Positions 32,637-44,406 of a DNA stretch of 64,000 bases are shown here, in pieces. Position numbers and translations under genes: made by a program. The notes beneath the pieces were generated by a model. The model had not been told where the DNA came from. It saw only the letters and a list, made by a program, of their open reading frames with translations, and did not search any database. The stretch spans positions 40,706,699 to 40,770,698 of the forward strand of contig JASWHV010000013.1 of the NCBI GenBank assembly GCA_030760725.1, in the 5' to 3' direction. This DNA is from Neostapfia colusana. Lineage: Eukaryota; Streptophyta; Magnoliopsida; Poales; Poaceae. Position 1 is the first letter of the stretch; the number at the start of each line of letters is the position of its first letter.

Positions 32637-35600
32637 TTACCCGTGTTGAGACGCCATGAACTCCGGGTAATTTGAGCGAAGGAATTCCTCGCTCTCCCAC
32701 GTCGATTCTTCGGCGGTGTGGTTGCTCCAGAGTATTTTGTAGAACCACAGCGTTCGGCTACGCGTGGTTCGGGCTTTCTCATCAATAATTGCCACCGGAT
32801 ACTCATCATATGTTAAATCCGGTTTCAGCTCGCCGATGTCTTTGGTAGGGACAACAGCTGTATGCTTTAAACATTTTCGCAGTTGCGAAACATGGAAAAT
32901 GTCATGGACACCATCAAGGGATGCCGGTAGCTCCAATCTATACGCTGCTGGTCCACACTTCTCAGTGAAATTGGGAGCGAGCTTCCCCTTCACACCGAAC
33001 CGGTGCACGCCTTTCATCGCGGAGGTACACGTGTTCACCGACATCAAAGTGCAACGGTCTACACCTCTTATCAGCGTAGCTCTTCTGCCGGGATTGAGCG
33101 GCCTTCAAATTAGCTTGGATCGTCCGAACGCGCTCTTCGGCGTCGTTCACCACATCAACCCCGAATGTGACCCTTTCACCGAACTCACACCAATTTAATG
33201 GGGTGCGGCATTTACGACCGTAGAGAGCTTCGTAGGGTGCCATCTTGATACTCGCCTGATAGCCATTGTTGTACGAGAATTCCGCCAATGGTAGGTGATC
33301 ATCCCAGTTCCTACCATGGTGGATGGCACATGCTCTCAACATGTCTTCCAGAACATTATTCACCCTCTCTGTCTGGCCATCTGTCTGAGGGTGGTAGGTG
33401 GAGCTGCTAACCATCTTGGTACCCAATGCAGCGTGTAACTGCTCCCAAAAGCGAGACACAAACAATGCACCTCGGTCTGAGACTATGGTTTTGGGTACGC
33501 CATGCAAGCATAGAATCCTAGCAATATATAACTCCGCATATCTGTTGGCATGGAAATGTTTATGTACGGGGATGAAGTGAGCTGACTTGGTCAATCGGTC
33601 AACGATCACCCAAATGGAATCATGTTTGTTGGATGTTAAGGGTAATTCCACAATAAAATCCATGCTCACGTCCTCCCATTTCCATGCTGGAATTTTCAGG
33701 GGTTGCAACAGCCCTGACTTCCTCATATGATCCGCCTTCACTCGTCTACACGTTTCACACTCGGATACGTACTTCGCAACCTCCCGTTTCATCCATGTCC
33801 ACCAAAATTTCTTTTTCAAATCTTGGTACATTTTGTTGCTGCCCGGATGAATGGAGTATTTAGACAAGTGGGCTTCATCGACGATCTTTTTCCTCAACTC
33901 CGTATCCCGGGGCACGACTATGCGGTCATTGAACCATAGCGTCCCCTCATCATCCTTCCGGAAACATTTGATCTCCCCGTTGTCTATCCGTCTCCGGAGA
34001 TGTGCCATGCCTTTATCAGTCTACTGAGCTGCAATGATGTCCTCCTTAATGGTAGGGATGAGGGCAAGGTTGTACAGCGACCCATAAGGAACCAAGTATA
34101 AACTCGGCTCTTCCTCCTCCACCGGTGTAATGGTGAGGTTATGGACATGTGATTTCCGACTCAACGCGTCGGCAACCACATTCGCCTTGCCGGGGTGGTA
34201 ATGGATCTCAATTTCATAATCTTTGATCAGTTCTAACCACCTCCGTTTCCTCATATTCAGCTCCTTCTGGGTGAAAATATATTTCAAGCTCTTGTGGTCG
34301 GTGTAGAGGTGCACCAGATTCCCCAGGAGATAGTGCCTCCACATTTTTAGCGCCAACACCACTGCAGCAAGCTCAAGATCATGAGTCAGATAGTGCTGCT
34401 CATGGTTCCGAAGTTGGCGTGAGCCATAGGCGACCACACGTCCTTCCTGCATCAACACGCAGCCTAGCCCAATACCAGACGCGTCACAATACACGTCGAA
34501 GGGCTTTGTTGTATCTGGCTGAGCTAAGACCGGGGCTGTGGTGAGATGCTTCACCAATGCTTGGAACGCTCCTTCACACGCCGTGTTCCAAACATATTTC
34601 GTCCCTTTCTTCAGCAATTCTGTCATCGGCTTAGCGAGCTTGGAGAAGCTTGGAATGAATCTCCGATAGTATCCCGCTAACCCGAGGAAGCTTCTGACTT
34701 CATGAACTGAAGTGGGGGCTTTCCATTTCAGTACTTGCTCTATCTTGCTTGGGTCAACTGCAATGCCTTCTGCGGAGATGATATGTCCCAAGAATGGCAC
34801 TTGGCTGATCCAAAACTCGCATTTGCTGAACTTGGCGTAGAGCCTGTGGTCTCGTAATCGTTGAAGAACGATCCGCAAGTGTTCGGCATGTTCGGCTTCT
34901 GTCTTGGAGTAAACCAAGATATCGTCGATGAACACTACCACGAACTTGTCCAGCTCCAGCATGAACACTGAGTTCGTGAGATACATGAAATGGGCTGGAG
35001 CATTTGTGAGACCAAAGGACATGACGAGATATTCATATAATCCGTATCTCATTGAGAAGGCCGTCTTTGGGATATCCTCCGCCCGGATCTTTATCTGATG
35101 ATATCCGGAGCGAAGGGCCATCTTGGAGAATACACTTGCACCCACAAGTTGATCAAATAATATGTCGATGCGGGGCAGTGGGTACTTATTCTTGATGGTG
35201 ACGGCGTTGAGCGGCCGGTAATCCACACACAGCCTCAAGGTTTCATCCTTCTTTTTAACAAACAGCGCCGAGCATCCCCAAGGCGAGGAGCTCGGCCTAA
35301 TGAAACCCTTGCTCAACAGATCATTGAGCTGTTCTTTTAGTTCAGCCAGCTCATTGGGAGCCATTTTGTATGGTCTCCGAGATATGGGCGTAGTCCCGGG
35401 TGCAAGTTCAATCTTGAACTCGACGTCCCACTCAGGTGGCATGCCCGGAAGATCATCCGGAAACACGCCGGGATACTCCCGGACTACGGGGATGTCTTCT
35501 AACTTGAGAGCTTCAGCATTATTAACTGCTAAAACTTCCCGGACTGGAGTGTCTAATACCATGGAATGCGGACGGTGGAATGGAGAGTTTAAATGAACCG

Positions 35601-37152
35601 TCCGTGTCCGAGTCTCTAGGACAGCGCCATGGTATTTTAGCCATGACATCCCTAAGATTGCATCAATCTTTTGTCCCATTAGGATTATCAAGGTGGTGGG
35701 ATATAGTTTCCCACCTAAGCACAGAGGTGCTTTTGGAATCATCATATTAGCTGAAATCTTCCCTCCCGGTGAGCAGATCATATAAGTGCAGTCGGTTGGG
35801 AAGACTTGCATTTGATGCTTAGCCACATAGGATGCACTTATAAAGCTGTGGGTTGCACCAGAATCAAACAGTATGATGATGGCTTGATTGCTGAGAGTAA
35901 ACGTACCCGCCAGCACGTTGTCTCCCTCTGGGGCGTCCTCATTGTCGAGGTTGCGGACGCCCCCAGTCCACTGACCAACCTTCTTCACCGGAGGTCGGCC
36001 TCGAGCACCGCCCTGTAACTGGGCTTGCCCGCTGCTCTGCTGCCCCTGGGGACAGTCCTTCGCGAAGTGGCCCGCCTGTCCACAGGTGAAGCAGGTGAAA
36101 CGGGGTGGTCTCCCGCTGATCGGTGGACGGAAACCCGGGGCGCGTTGTGGCGGTGGAAATGCCCGGGGTACCGTCTGCTGCTGCTGTTGCTGCTGCTGTC
36201 TTGGTGGTGGCATCGGCGGACGGAACGGAGGTGACTGAAAAGGACGTCCCCCGAACCGTTGAGGTCGCGCCGGTGGATGCCATTGCTGTCCGGATGGTGT
36301 CCGATACACCATACGGTACTTCTGAGGAGCGCCACCACCACTGCTGGGCGGAGCGCTGCGCTTCCTCTGCTCAGCTGCCAACTCCCACTAAGCGTCTTCT
36401 TGCATAATCGCGGCGTTGACTATGTCGTTGAAGGTGCCGCGATTCCACTGAACGAGGTGCGTCTTCATTTCAGGGTGTAACCCCCGATAGAAGTGCTCCC
36501 GCTTCTTCTCCTCAGTGGAGGTATAGTCTGACGCGTATTGCGCCAGATGGTTGAAGGCACGGGAGTAGTCATGGGCACTCCTCCCGCCCTGCTTCAGCTC
36601 CAAGAATTCTTGGAACTTCCTTTTCATGATTCCGGGAGGGATATGATAGGCGCGGAACGCCTCCCGGAATTCCTCCCATTCACGGCAAGGCCAGCCGGAC
36701 GTGAGGCGACATAATTCGCGCACCACGCACCAGCGGCACCGTGAAGTTGCTGCGCTGCGAACAAAGTCTTTTGCCGCTCCATACATTGGAGCAGCCCGAA
36801 CTTGGACTCGAAGGTCCGCAGCCAGTTATCAGCCTCAAGTGGTTCTTCAGCTTCGGTGAACACTGGAGGGTGCATACTCATGAAATCCGAGTACGACACC
36901 TCACGGGGCTCACGAGGCCCTCTGTCTTGACGCCCCCCCCCCCGCCTGGGACGTATTCTGCACGATCGTGCGGAGCAGGTCGGTCTTCTCCTCACGACCA
37001 CCCACCAGTGCCGCTATCACATCCGCTAGAGTAAGCGGAGGCGGCGGTGGTGGCTGCTGCTGCGGGGTGCTGTCATAGGCCGGTGGCTGGGAGTCATCAC
37101 CTCCCTGTTGGCTAGAGCCACCAACCTCGTGTGTGTTCCTAGTGTGAACCAT
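32637..37152 (-). pseudogene. gag-pol: Tek-B gag-pol polyprotein, broken
   Basis: Starts at ATG 37152 (MVHTRNTHEVGG). A cytosine-run length change near 36936-36947 and a 1-bp loss near 36682 shift the frame in gag, and a stop lies at 36388. The longest open piece, 36381-34021 (786 codons), holds the CCHC knuckle, an intact protease DSGATHSF, RT with FIDDIL near 34920 and RNase H. A stop at 34021 is followed by an open piece to 32962 with the integrase zinc finger and core. Deletions near 32965-32990 and 33018 break the C-terminal region before the chromodomain. It is more damaged than Tek-C. Confidence 0.92.
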
Positions 37153-38867
37153 CTGCAACCATACGACAATACACATCAGTCCCGCACCATAGTGCATGCA
37201 GTCCAATAACAATAGGCGTAAAAACATAATGACAATAAAACATGCGATACATCTCATATATAGATAATGTAATAACTTTGCACAAGCTACACCATTACCA
37301 GACCAAATACAAGCTAGTTTAATCCAACTTGATGAACCTCCTCTTTGGAAGCTCACCACAACTAGGTTTGGTCACTACGAGATATTATTATCGCTTTGTC
37401 ATCACGTAAACCACCATTTTATCTTCAATACGACACAAACATGGTCTCTAGTAAAAGAAACTTGAGTGAGACCTATACACAAATCTTTCACTAGTTGAAG
37501 ATAACCTATCATGAGTATGTTCTATCCCATTGAAAGTACTTAAACCACCTCTAGGGTACAACAATCTCTCCCATGAGTTCAACTGTCATGCCTCTGTCAG
37601 GATGATCAGTTTCTACATATCCAAGATTTTGATCTGGTTCTGTGTATTTTCATGACTCGGGTTGAATACCAAAGTTAAAGTTAACTTCCGTATCTTTCCA
37701 ACAAGTACTTATTTGTCCTCAGATCAGCTCTGATTAAAAAGTTATGGCCATTCAAAGTCAGAAAAATTTCTGGAAGAATTTTAATAACAACTCCCTGAGG
37801 AAGTTGCTGTTTTCAACTCTGATTCCCACTGAATTCTGTGCTAAAATTGCAGAAACTTTGCATTACAAAGATGTAACACATATTCTACCCTTTCTAAAAA
37901 TGTATCATATGAAAATTTTAGATTTTTCTACTGGGAGTTATGTTTGAAAAACAGAACAGTCCAGAGAGTGTTTAACTCTGCCCTGATTCTGGAAAGTTTA
38001 CATTCCTCTGGAATTTAAGCCATCTTAAGGTGAGTTTCAGCTCTGGAAGTCCACAACAAAATTTTGGAGTACTAAAATACCTTTCCATAACTATATACCA
38101 CACCTCCCTGGGCTAAAATACCTGTGAGTTGTGCTCTGTTGAAGTTCAGCAAACTTGCTGCCCAAAACAGAGCACTCTGTTTTTCAGTCTTATTGAAACT
38201 ACACTCATCACTAACCAATTTGTCTACCAAACCATGGTCCTAAATGTTGAACCTAATGATTTTAATTCCTTGTTATCATTATTTTAATGCATATGCCTAC
38301 AATATCTTGGTACTAGGTTCCTCACAAATGAAAATCCTACCCGGATTATACTGGCATATACGTCTCAAGTGTGGCACTAAACGGTCTCTCGCACACGTTT
38401 TCTACACGGATACATACGTGGTTAGTACCTGCAGAAGACCACACAATAATGATGCACTCAAAGGTTTTTTCATTTCAGGCAGGATCATATTTAAAAGTAA
38501 ATACAAACGCCCGTATCATTGCCATACGGCCGTCCTTGAGTTTGGTCACGTCTCAAGGTACGTGATCGTGTTTCAACACCACACGACGGGGAACCCGAGT
38601 ATGTCATGAACGGGTCGTCACGGTTGGGAATGTTATCAAACCAACAGATACCACCTACTGCCCTGCAGGGCACGCCGATGGCAAGCGCTGCATATGTCCT
38701 CCTGGGGTATTTCCAGATGAACACACTCTCGCGTTACCGACCACACGATGGGGTATCCACTTACTTGCCTAATGCACGCTAGGGATCAGCGTTTCATATG
38801 AACTCAAGAACATGAAGAGTCCAAGAGTTTCATATTGACGTCTCACACCAAGCTGTGAGACCTATCC
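37153..38867 (-). other. Tek-B leader with predicted intron 37153-38428
   Basis: AT-rich, no supported gene. TTGCAG ends directly before the gag ATG, and CTGCAG|GTAC lies at 38429/38428, as in Tek-A and Tek-C. An in-frame extension upstream of gag is open from 37359. Tek-D is inserted after 38867, where Tek-C continues CCTGAACCACG at 63235. Confidence 0.6.
38863..38867. other. Probable target site of Tek-D (TATCC), left copy
   Basis: The five bases directly before the TGTAAGGG start of the Tek-D 5' LTR, inside Tek-B leader. The right copy should lie beyond the window. Confidence 0.6.
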
Positions 38868-41800
38868 TGTAAGGGCCTCAGTTTTTGACACCTATTGGAA
38901 GTGTTCATCACCACACCACACACCTCATTTGAAGTAAGTTGATGAACACAAATGAAGAGCAAGTAACCACCATCAACATGCTCATTAGAGAACAAACTCA
39001 CATATTGCAAAAGTGGTACTTCCCACATGTGATATAGAAGGGCTGGACATATGAAAACTCCTACACATTGCTAAAGATGTCCATGCCAAGTTTCACCCAA
39101 ATTCAAAACCTTTTTAAGGTCATTTTGGGTATAGCTAGAAAGAGGGCAGTTTGAAACCATATTCAAATTCAAACTGTTTTTACCCCATGAATTTAAAAGT
39201 GGGAGGCATATTCTTATTCAGCACATTTTTGTGAGCTCACATACCAATTTTCACTCCATTTGGAGTTGATCTTGACATGAGCTAAGTGGGACAAATTCAA
39301 ACTTTATTTGAATTCAAAACTGAACTTGTGATGAAATTCATTCAAACCAAACCTAATTTGAATTCTACTCAATTCAAATGGCTCATGGGTGAATAATTTG
39401 AATACCAAGGGTTATTTTGGGGCTCACTGTTTACAACAGTGATTAGGAGTGAATTTCAGAGGTTAAAACCCCGGGTGGGTCACACATGTCAGCCACAACG
39501 AAGAATCAACCGACTGAGACTTTTCTCACTCGGGTCGCTGAGCCGCCGCTGCGATCGCCACCGAGGGGAGCCGCCGCGCCAGCAGCTGCTTGGCCACGCG
39601 CGGGCGTGAGGCGGTTCAGAGCCTTCTGAAGGCGTCTTCCCCCCTCCTTGGCCGATGCCTCGCCCGTTTCTTCCCCCGCAAGAACTCAGGGCCAGCAAAC
39701 TCCATCCGCAGCTCGGAATCGATCGGAGAGCGCCGATCACAGCCTTCCCGTCCCCTCTCGAGCTACGGCAAGGTACTAGGAACTCTTCTTCCTCCCCGTT
39801 GATAAAACTCAGCTGAAACCGATTGATCTCGGCTATGCCGAAAGATCAATTCGGTGACTTAAAACCGCCGCACCTCGGGCTCCCATGGACAGCCCAACCG
39901 GGGAGTTGTCACGCCCGAGCCAAGGCACCCTTGGACGCGCTGGTGACCGATGCTGCTCACCCCCGAGCCACAGCCCGAGTGTTTGCTCACCGACGTCGAA
40001 TTTCCAGTTTTCCCCTTTCTGTGTGCAGAACGACTTTCGGGTGCGATTCCATTGAATTCGTACTCTAGAAAGGATTAGAGGGCCTTAATCCGCTCTCACA
40101 CAAACTAGACACGGTAATGCACAAGTTGCCTTCACAACCTTTGGCCGGAGAACATCTGCAACCGGCGTAATTCGAGGTTTACCAACGGCGGAGCAAGCGG
40201 GAGGTATCGGGCGCACGGTGAGCACCTACTTTGGGCCTTCCCCGAGCTGCCTCAACCTCATGTCAACCTTCCCTGAGGTCCACTGATGCTTCCCGACCGG
40301 TTGCTCGCGTAGTTGAGGTACTAGGAAAGTCAGCCGACACGGCCGAAGTCGTTCCGAGACGGCGGCTCGTCGCCGACCATGCACCGGCCGTTGTCATGAC
40401 GAGCTGACCCCAGAATCCTGTTCCCCGAGTGAAAGTAGGCAGGGGCGGCCAAGATGGTGAAGTTTGGAGCTCCACAGAAGCTGCCGGCGAGCTCTCCGGT
40501 GAGGTCCCTCGGCGGCGGAGCGCGGGCGGCGAGAGGTTGAAGAAGGGGGTGGACCCCAGCTGTAAGCGACCGATAATTTAAATCGGGATCGGGCTGCGGC
40601 CGGGATCTGGTGTGCTGGCGTGCAAATACCCTGTGGGCCTCAGTGTGCCGGACACCTCCGCGCTCAACACATGTCCCCGTGGACCCCGAGAGTTTAAACT
40701 TTTCCCCCGATTTTCAGAATTCTTCCAAATTTCAAATCCTCATAACTTTGAGTAGAAAGCTCCAAATCGAGTGAACCAAATTTTGTTGGATTCAGCTCTC
40801 TGAGCACTTTCCAGCAAATCAAGTTTCACCTCATGAAAATCCTTATTTCTCCAGAATTAATTCCTCAAATTTAAATTGTTTGGAATTTTAACTGGAGAAT
40901 CCTTTGGAGGAAAATCCTGAAATTTTGCTGGGTTGTTCACCAAAATATCCCTGAACTACCATAAAAATTTCAGACCCATTTGATCTCATCTGGTCCACCT
41001 AATGGTGTGATTAGTGAAACTGTTCCAGAGAAAATAGAAAATGTTCAGAAACATTTTCAGAATTTTCTCTGAAATTGTATAGCTCATATCTTTAGTTAGG
41101 AACCTTCAAATTAAGTGAGACCAACTCCATTAGAACCCTCTGAAAATCTAGTATTCAGAAAGTCATAGTTTGTTTCATGAAAATCCTTAGAACACCCTAA
41201 AAGCCTTCAATTAAGTTCAAGTACATGATTAATTGTGGAGGGCTCAAATGAGCTTTGCTGCAACTAAAACTTGACCAAGTCTCTGTTTAGGTTGTAACCA
41301 AGCCACAGTAAAAATTTCACAGTCATTGGGCTTGTCTAGTTAGAGTTATAGACTTCACAAGTTAAAAGTTAATACAACTGCATTTAAATTAATACATGTA
41401 TTGCTTCTATCATGTAGTTGCTAAGGTCGAGGAGGAACCTGAAGTCCTAGACTTTGTTACTCCGGAGGAGCAGCTAGCCTACGACCAAGAGCAGCAAGGC
41501 AAGCTCTGGTTTGCATTAAACTTTTTATAAATGTTTATTGTTTTGAGCACATCTTTGAATACTATTATTCTTTGCATTAGAGTCTTGTTTGGAAAACCAA
41601 ATGCATAGCCAAGAAAAACATGGGTTGGGATTAGGATTGAAAACCGCGTTAGCCACTGTATTGCTAAGATAGATTAGGATTCGGTACAAGTCGAGTAGTT
41701 GGAACTACTCGCGAGCATAGGCTAGAGGCACTCGACTCGAGTAGTGATAGCACATGAAACACATGGCAAGAAAATGAGACCAAGCGGAGGGTAAGGGCAA

Positions 41801-42908
41801 CAGGACTTTGGGGCCTGTGTGCTGTAGCTCCGCTTGTGTCGATTGAGGACCGAGCCGTGTGCGGGCCTGTTGAACAAGCTCGAACAGTACCAAAGACCTA
41901 CCGGCTATATGGGAACCGGGAAACTGATGTAACTCGGGTACCTGGGTGTTGAGGCATAGCTGGTCGTTCAGAGGGTAGGTTGAGAGCTTGAGGTGTAAAT
42001 CGGCTGGCGGCACTGAGATGCGCGTGCAGAGACCTCTTGCTCAGGACGATTGGACCGGTTCAACATTTGGCTAACGGGTGAAAGGTAGTTGCGTACGGCG
42101 TCCATGATGGTTGTTGTAGGCAACATCGAGTACGGGCGTACGTCACGGGTTGTTCGGGTAACCCTGCAGGTGTAAATCGATTATAATCGCCGTCCCTCGC
42201 GGTCAGTGAGTACTACTTGTTCACTGTACCGTGACATAAAAAGAACAGGCTAGTTACATGTTAAAATGCTGCTGATTGAAAGATGAACTTTGCTTGTTAA
42301 TGGTTTGTTGTAGTTTAGAGCTAACTAAAGTTCTTTTCAACTTTGGGCAAAGTACATGAGAGAAATGTGTTTCTTGTTTGATTGCGGCTCTCTCATGTGC
42401 CTTAGCGTAAGGTTCTCCACAACCTGCTGCTAAAACCTGAAAATAAGGTTCTACTAATTAGGCGAGTCCTTGCAAATGATTTTTACCTCATGAAACCCAT
42501 CACCCTCATGTAGAAGTTCCATGTTTAGGAGAGACGGGTCAGACTTGCTGAGCCTTCGTGCTCACTGCTTGTGTTTGAAGCTTTTGCAGGGTTCTATGAG
42601 GAAGGAACTCCCGAAGAAGAGACGGAACCCCAGGAGGGGAACCCCGTCGAGTGGGAGTCGTGCACGCCGCAGAGTTAGTGTGCGTGTGTGCTAGCAAGGA
42701 CACGTTCAAGGGCTGAACGTGGACTTGATGCGTAGTCTACGCCCGTGAGTGTAGACTGGACCTATTTTGATGTAAACATGTTCATAAACTCATTTATGTA
42801 ATAAAATTTCGCTTCCGCTTGGTACCTTTGACGTGTGTTATCTGGTGCTGTGCAACGCAGCACCCCTCAGCGTGATCCTGGCTCGACAAGACCGTTGGGT
42901 TCGTGTCA
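38868..42908 (+). repeat. 5' LTR of Tek-D (4041 bp)
   Basis: Starts TGTAAGGGCC and ends GTGTCA. Layout: AT-rich, a GC-rich module (about 39480-40690), AT-rich, an 81-bp exon-like piece, about 1.1 kb, then a second exon-like piece. Many AAATTT-type stretches give the AT-rich parts an intron-like look. No long ORF is present. Confidence 0.9.
41418..42678 (+). other. Putative split small ORF in Tek-D 5' LTR
   Basis: Segment 1 is 41418-41498 (81 bp), after the acceptor-like CATGTAG and before CAAG|GCAAGC. Segment 2 is 42590-42678, after CTTTTGCAG and ending in TAG. Reading frame and junction phase equal those in Tek-A, -B and -C, though the sequence differs at many positions. Motifs are PEVLDF and PEEQLAYD in the first piece and EWESCTP at the end of the second. 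It is acidic. Function is unknown. Confidence 0.55.
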
Positions 42909-42912
42909 GCGC

Positions 42913-42924
42913 TGGTATTAGAGC
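42913..42924 (+). other. Primer binding site of Tek-D
   Basis: TGGTATTAGAGC, one mismatch (C to T) from the initiator tRNA-Met complement TGGTATCAGAGC found in Tek-A and Tek-C. Four bases from the LTR end. Confidence 0.85.
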
Positions 42925-44406
42925 TCGCTTGAGGTTTAATGCACTTCAAATGTCATCTTTTTCAAAAATCCAGTGAGGAAGGAGTTAGTAACCCGTATAA
43001 GGATGTTATTAGCATATAGAAAGTGGCATACTAACCTATTTGTTTATGTCGGAAAATCGTGCATCTCGGGACGTTTATGTCTTGGGGGGTGCACGTAAGC
43101 GCTGTCCACCAGTGCGCACAAGCTGAAGGGTGGAGCCCCACGGGTGGCAGGTAACCCGACCTGCTTTGATATCCTCTACGACTCTTCATGTCGTTTGGGG
43201 TATTCGAGCAACGTCTGTCCCTGGCGTGCGTGGTGCAACTTGGGAGACCCCGTCACGTGGTCTGAAACATGAACACGTAACCCAAGACGTGTTTGTCTTG
43301 AGAACATCCGGGCGAGTGATGACGGCCGGGTGTACGAACTGTATGAATTCCGGGCTCGGTGTGCAGCCGAGTCTGACGATTGTTTGAGTTTCTGCAGGTA
43401 GACTGACCATGAAACGGTAGACGTGTAGCATCCGTGTGCGATTGACGTTTAGTGCCACTGAATTAATGAAGCCGGCTAAGACCGGTATAGGTTTTTCTTT
43501 GTGAGGACGTAGTACCGACATAATCTGGTGACGCATCGACGTCACACCCCATTAAATGAACAACTTCATCTAAAACTTGAAGGTTTGGATCCAAAGTAGT
43601 AAAACCTGATGTAACTCCTTCCCTTGAACAGGATATTCATAGTTAACAAGTTTTCAACTTATAGGTTGCTAAGGACAGAACACTCTGTTTTCAGCTGAAT
43701 TAAGGCTAAAGTTAATCAGAGGTTAAAGGTTGAGTTCTTTCGAAGTTGGGGTCATATGATACATTTCTGGAAGTCTTTGGAAGAGCTCTACAACTTTTAT
43801 GTTGAGGTCCAGAGGTGTTTCAACCTTACACCAATCGAAAAATGCAGTAGAGTTGAAACTGTACAGAAAACAGGGCAGAGCAAAGACTCTCTGTAAACTC
43901 TTTGTAAATTGAGCATAACTTCCTGCATAAAAATCTAAAAATAGAAAATAAGGTAGTTCTGGAAATCTTATGAGATGGGTTACAACTTTGTAACATAAAG
44001 TTTTGTCAGATTAGGAACAGAATTAACTGGAAGTCTTGGATCAAATCAGTACCTAAAGCAGGGAGGTGCTGTCCAATTTTCTCCAGAAATTCTGGAAACT
44101 TTGACCTCTCATAACTTTTGAACTAGGACAGATCTTAGGCCAACGAAATACTTTCTGTAAATCTATTGAAGTTAGCTTTAACTTTGATGTTGAGCTCCAG
44201 AACTAGTTTTGCCTTTAGCAAGGCCTAAATCAGGTTGAGATGGAAACTGATTAGGGCTGTCATGTTGAACAGCAGATCAGCGGTCAAATTTGCTTAAAAT
44301 TTGAACTATGTTTCCAAGTTTATGGGTTTAATACGTGTCTTATGTTATAACTCAATGGTTTACTGTTTAAATAAATATTTGACATTTATCAAATATATTT
44401 TTACAG
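42925..44406 (+). other. Tek-D leader with predicted intron 43398-44406
   Basis: No gene is supported. The first part matches the PBS-proximal leader of the minus-strand elements (the run TTTAGTGCCAC is shared). CTGCAG|GTAG at 43397/43398 is a donor-like site. From there to 44406 the sequence is AT-rich, ending TATTTTTACAG directly before the ORF0 ATG. A second acceptor-like TGGAATTTCAG ends at 45622, one base before the gag ATG. Confidence 0.55.

Larger units (their letters stand above)
28719..38867 (-). mobile_element. Tek-B: Tekay/Del-like chromovirus, 3' part, minus strand
   Basis: 3' LTR 28719-32570, polypurine tract 32571-32583, broken gag-pol 32637-37152 and most of the leader to 38867. 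There Tek-D is inserted; the remaining leader, primer site and 5' LTR must lie past the window end. Element order and sequence match Tek-C. The probable target duplication CGAAG (28714-28718) cannot be checked here. Confidence 0.92.

Noticed and set aside
43186..43545. A 119-codon minus-strand ORF in the Tek-D leader
   Set aside because: It crosses the predicted donor and leader on the wrong strand, and no counterpart is kept in the other elements.
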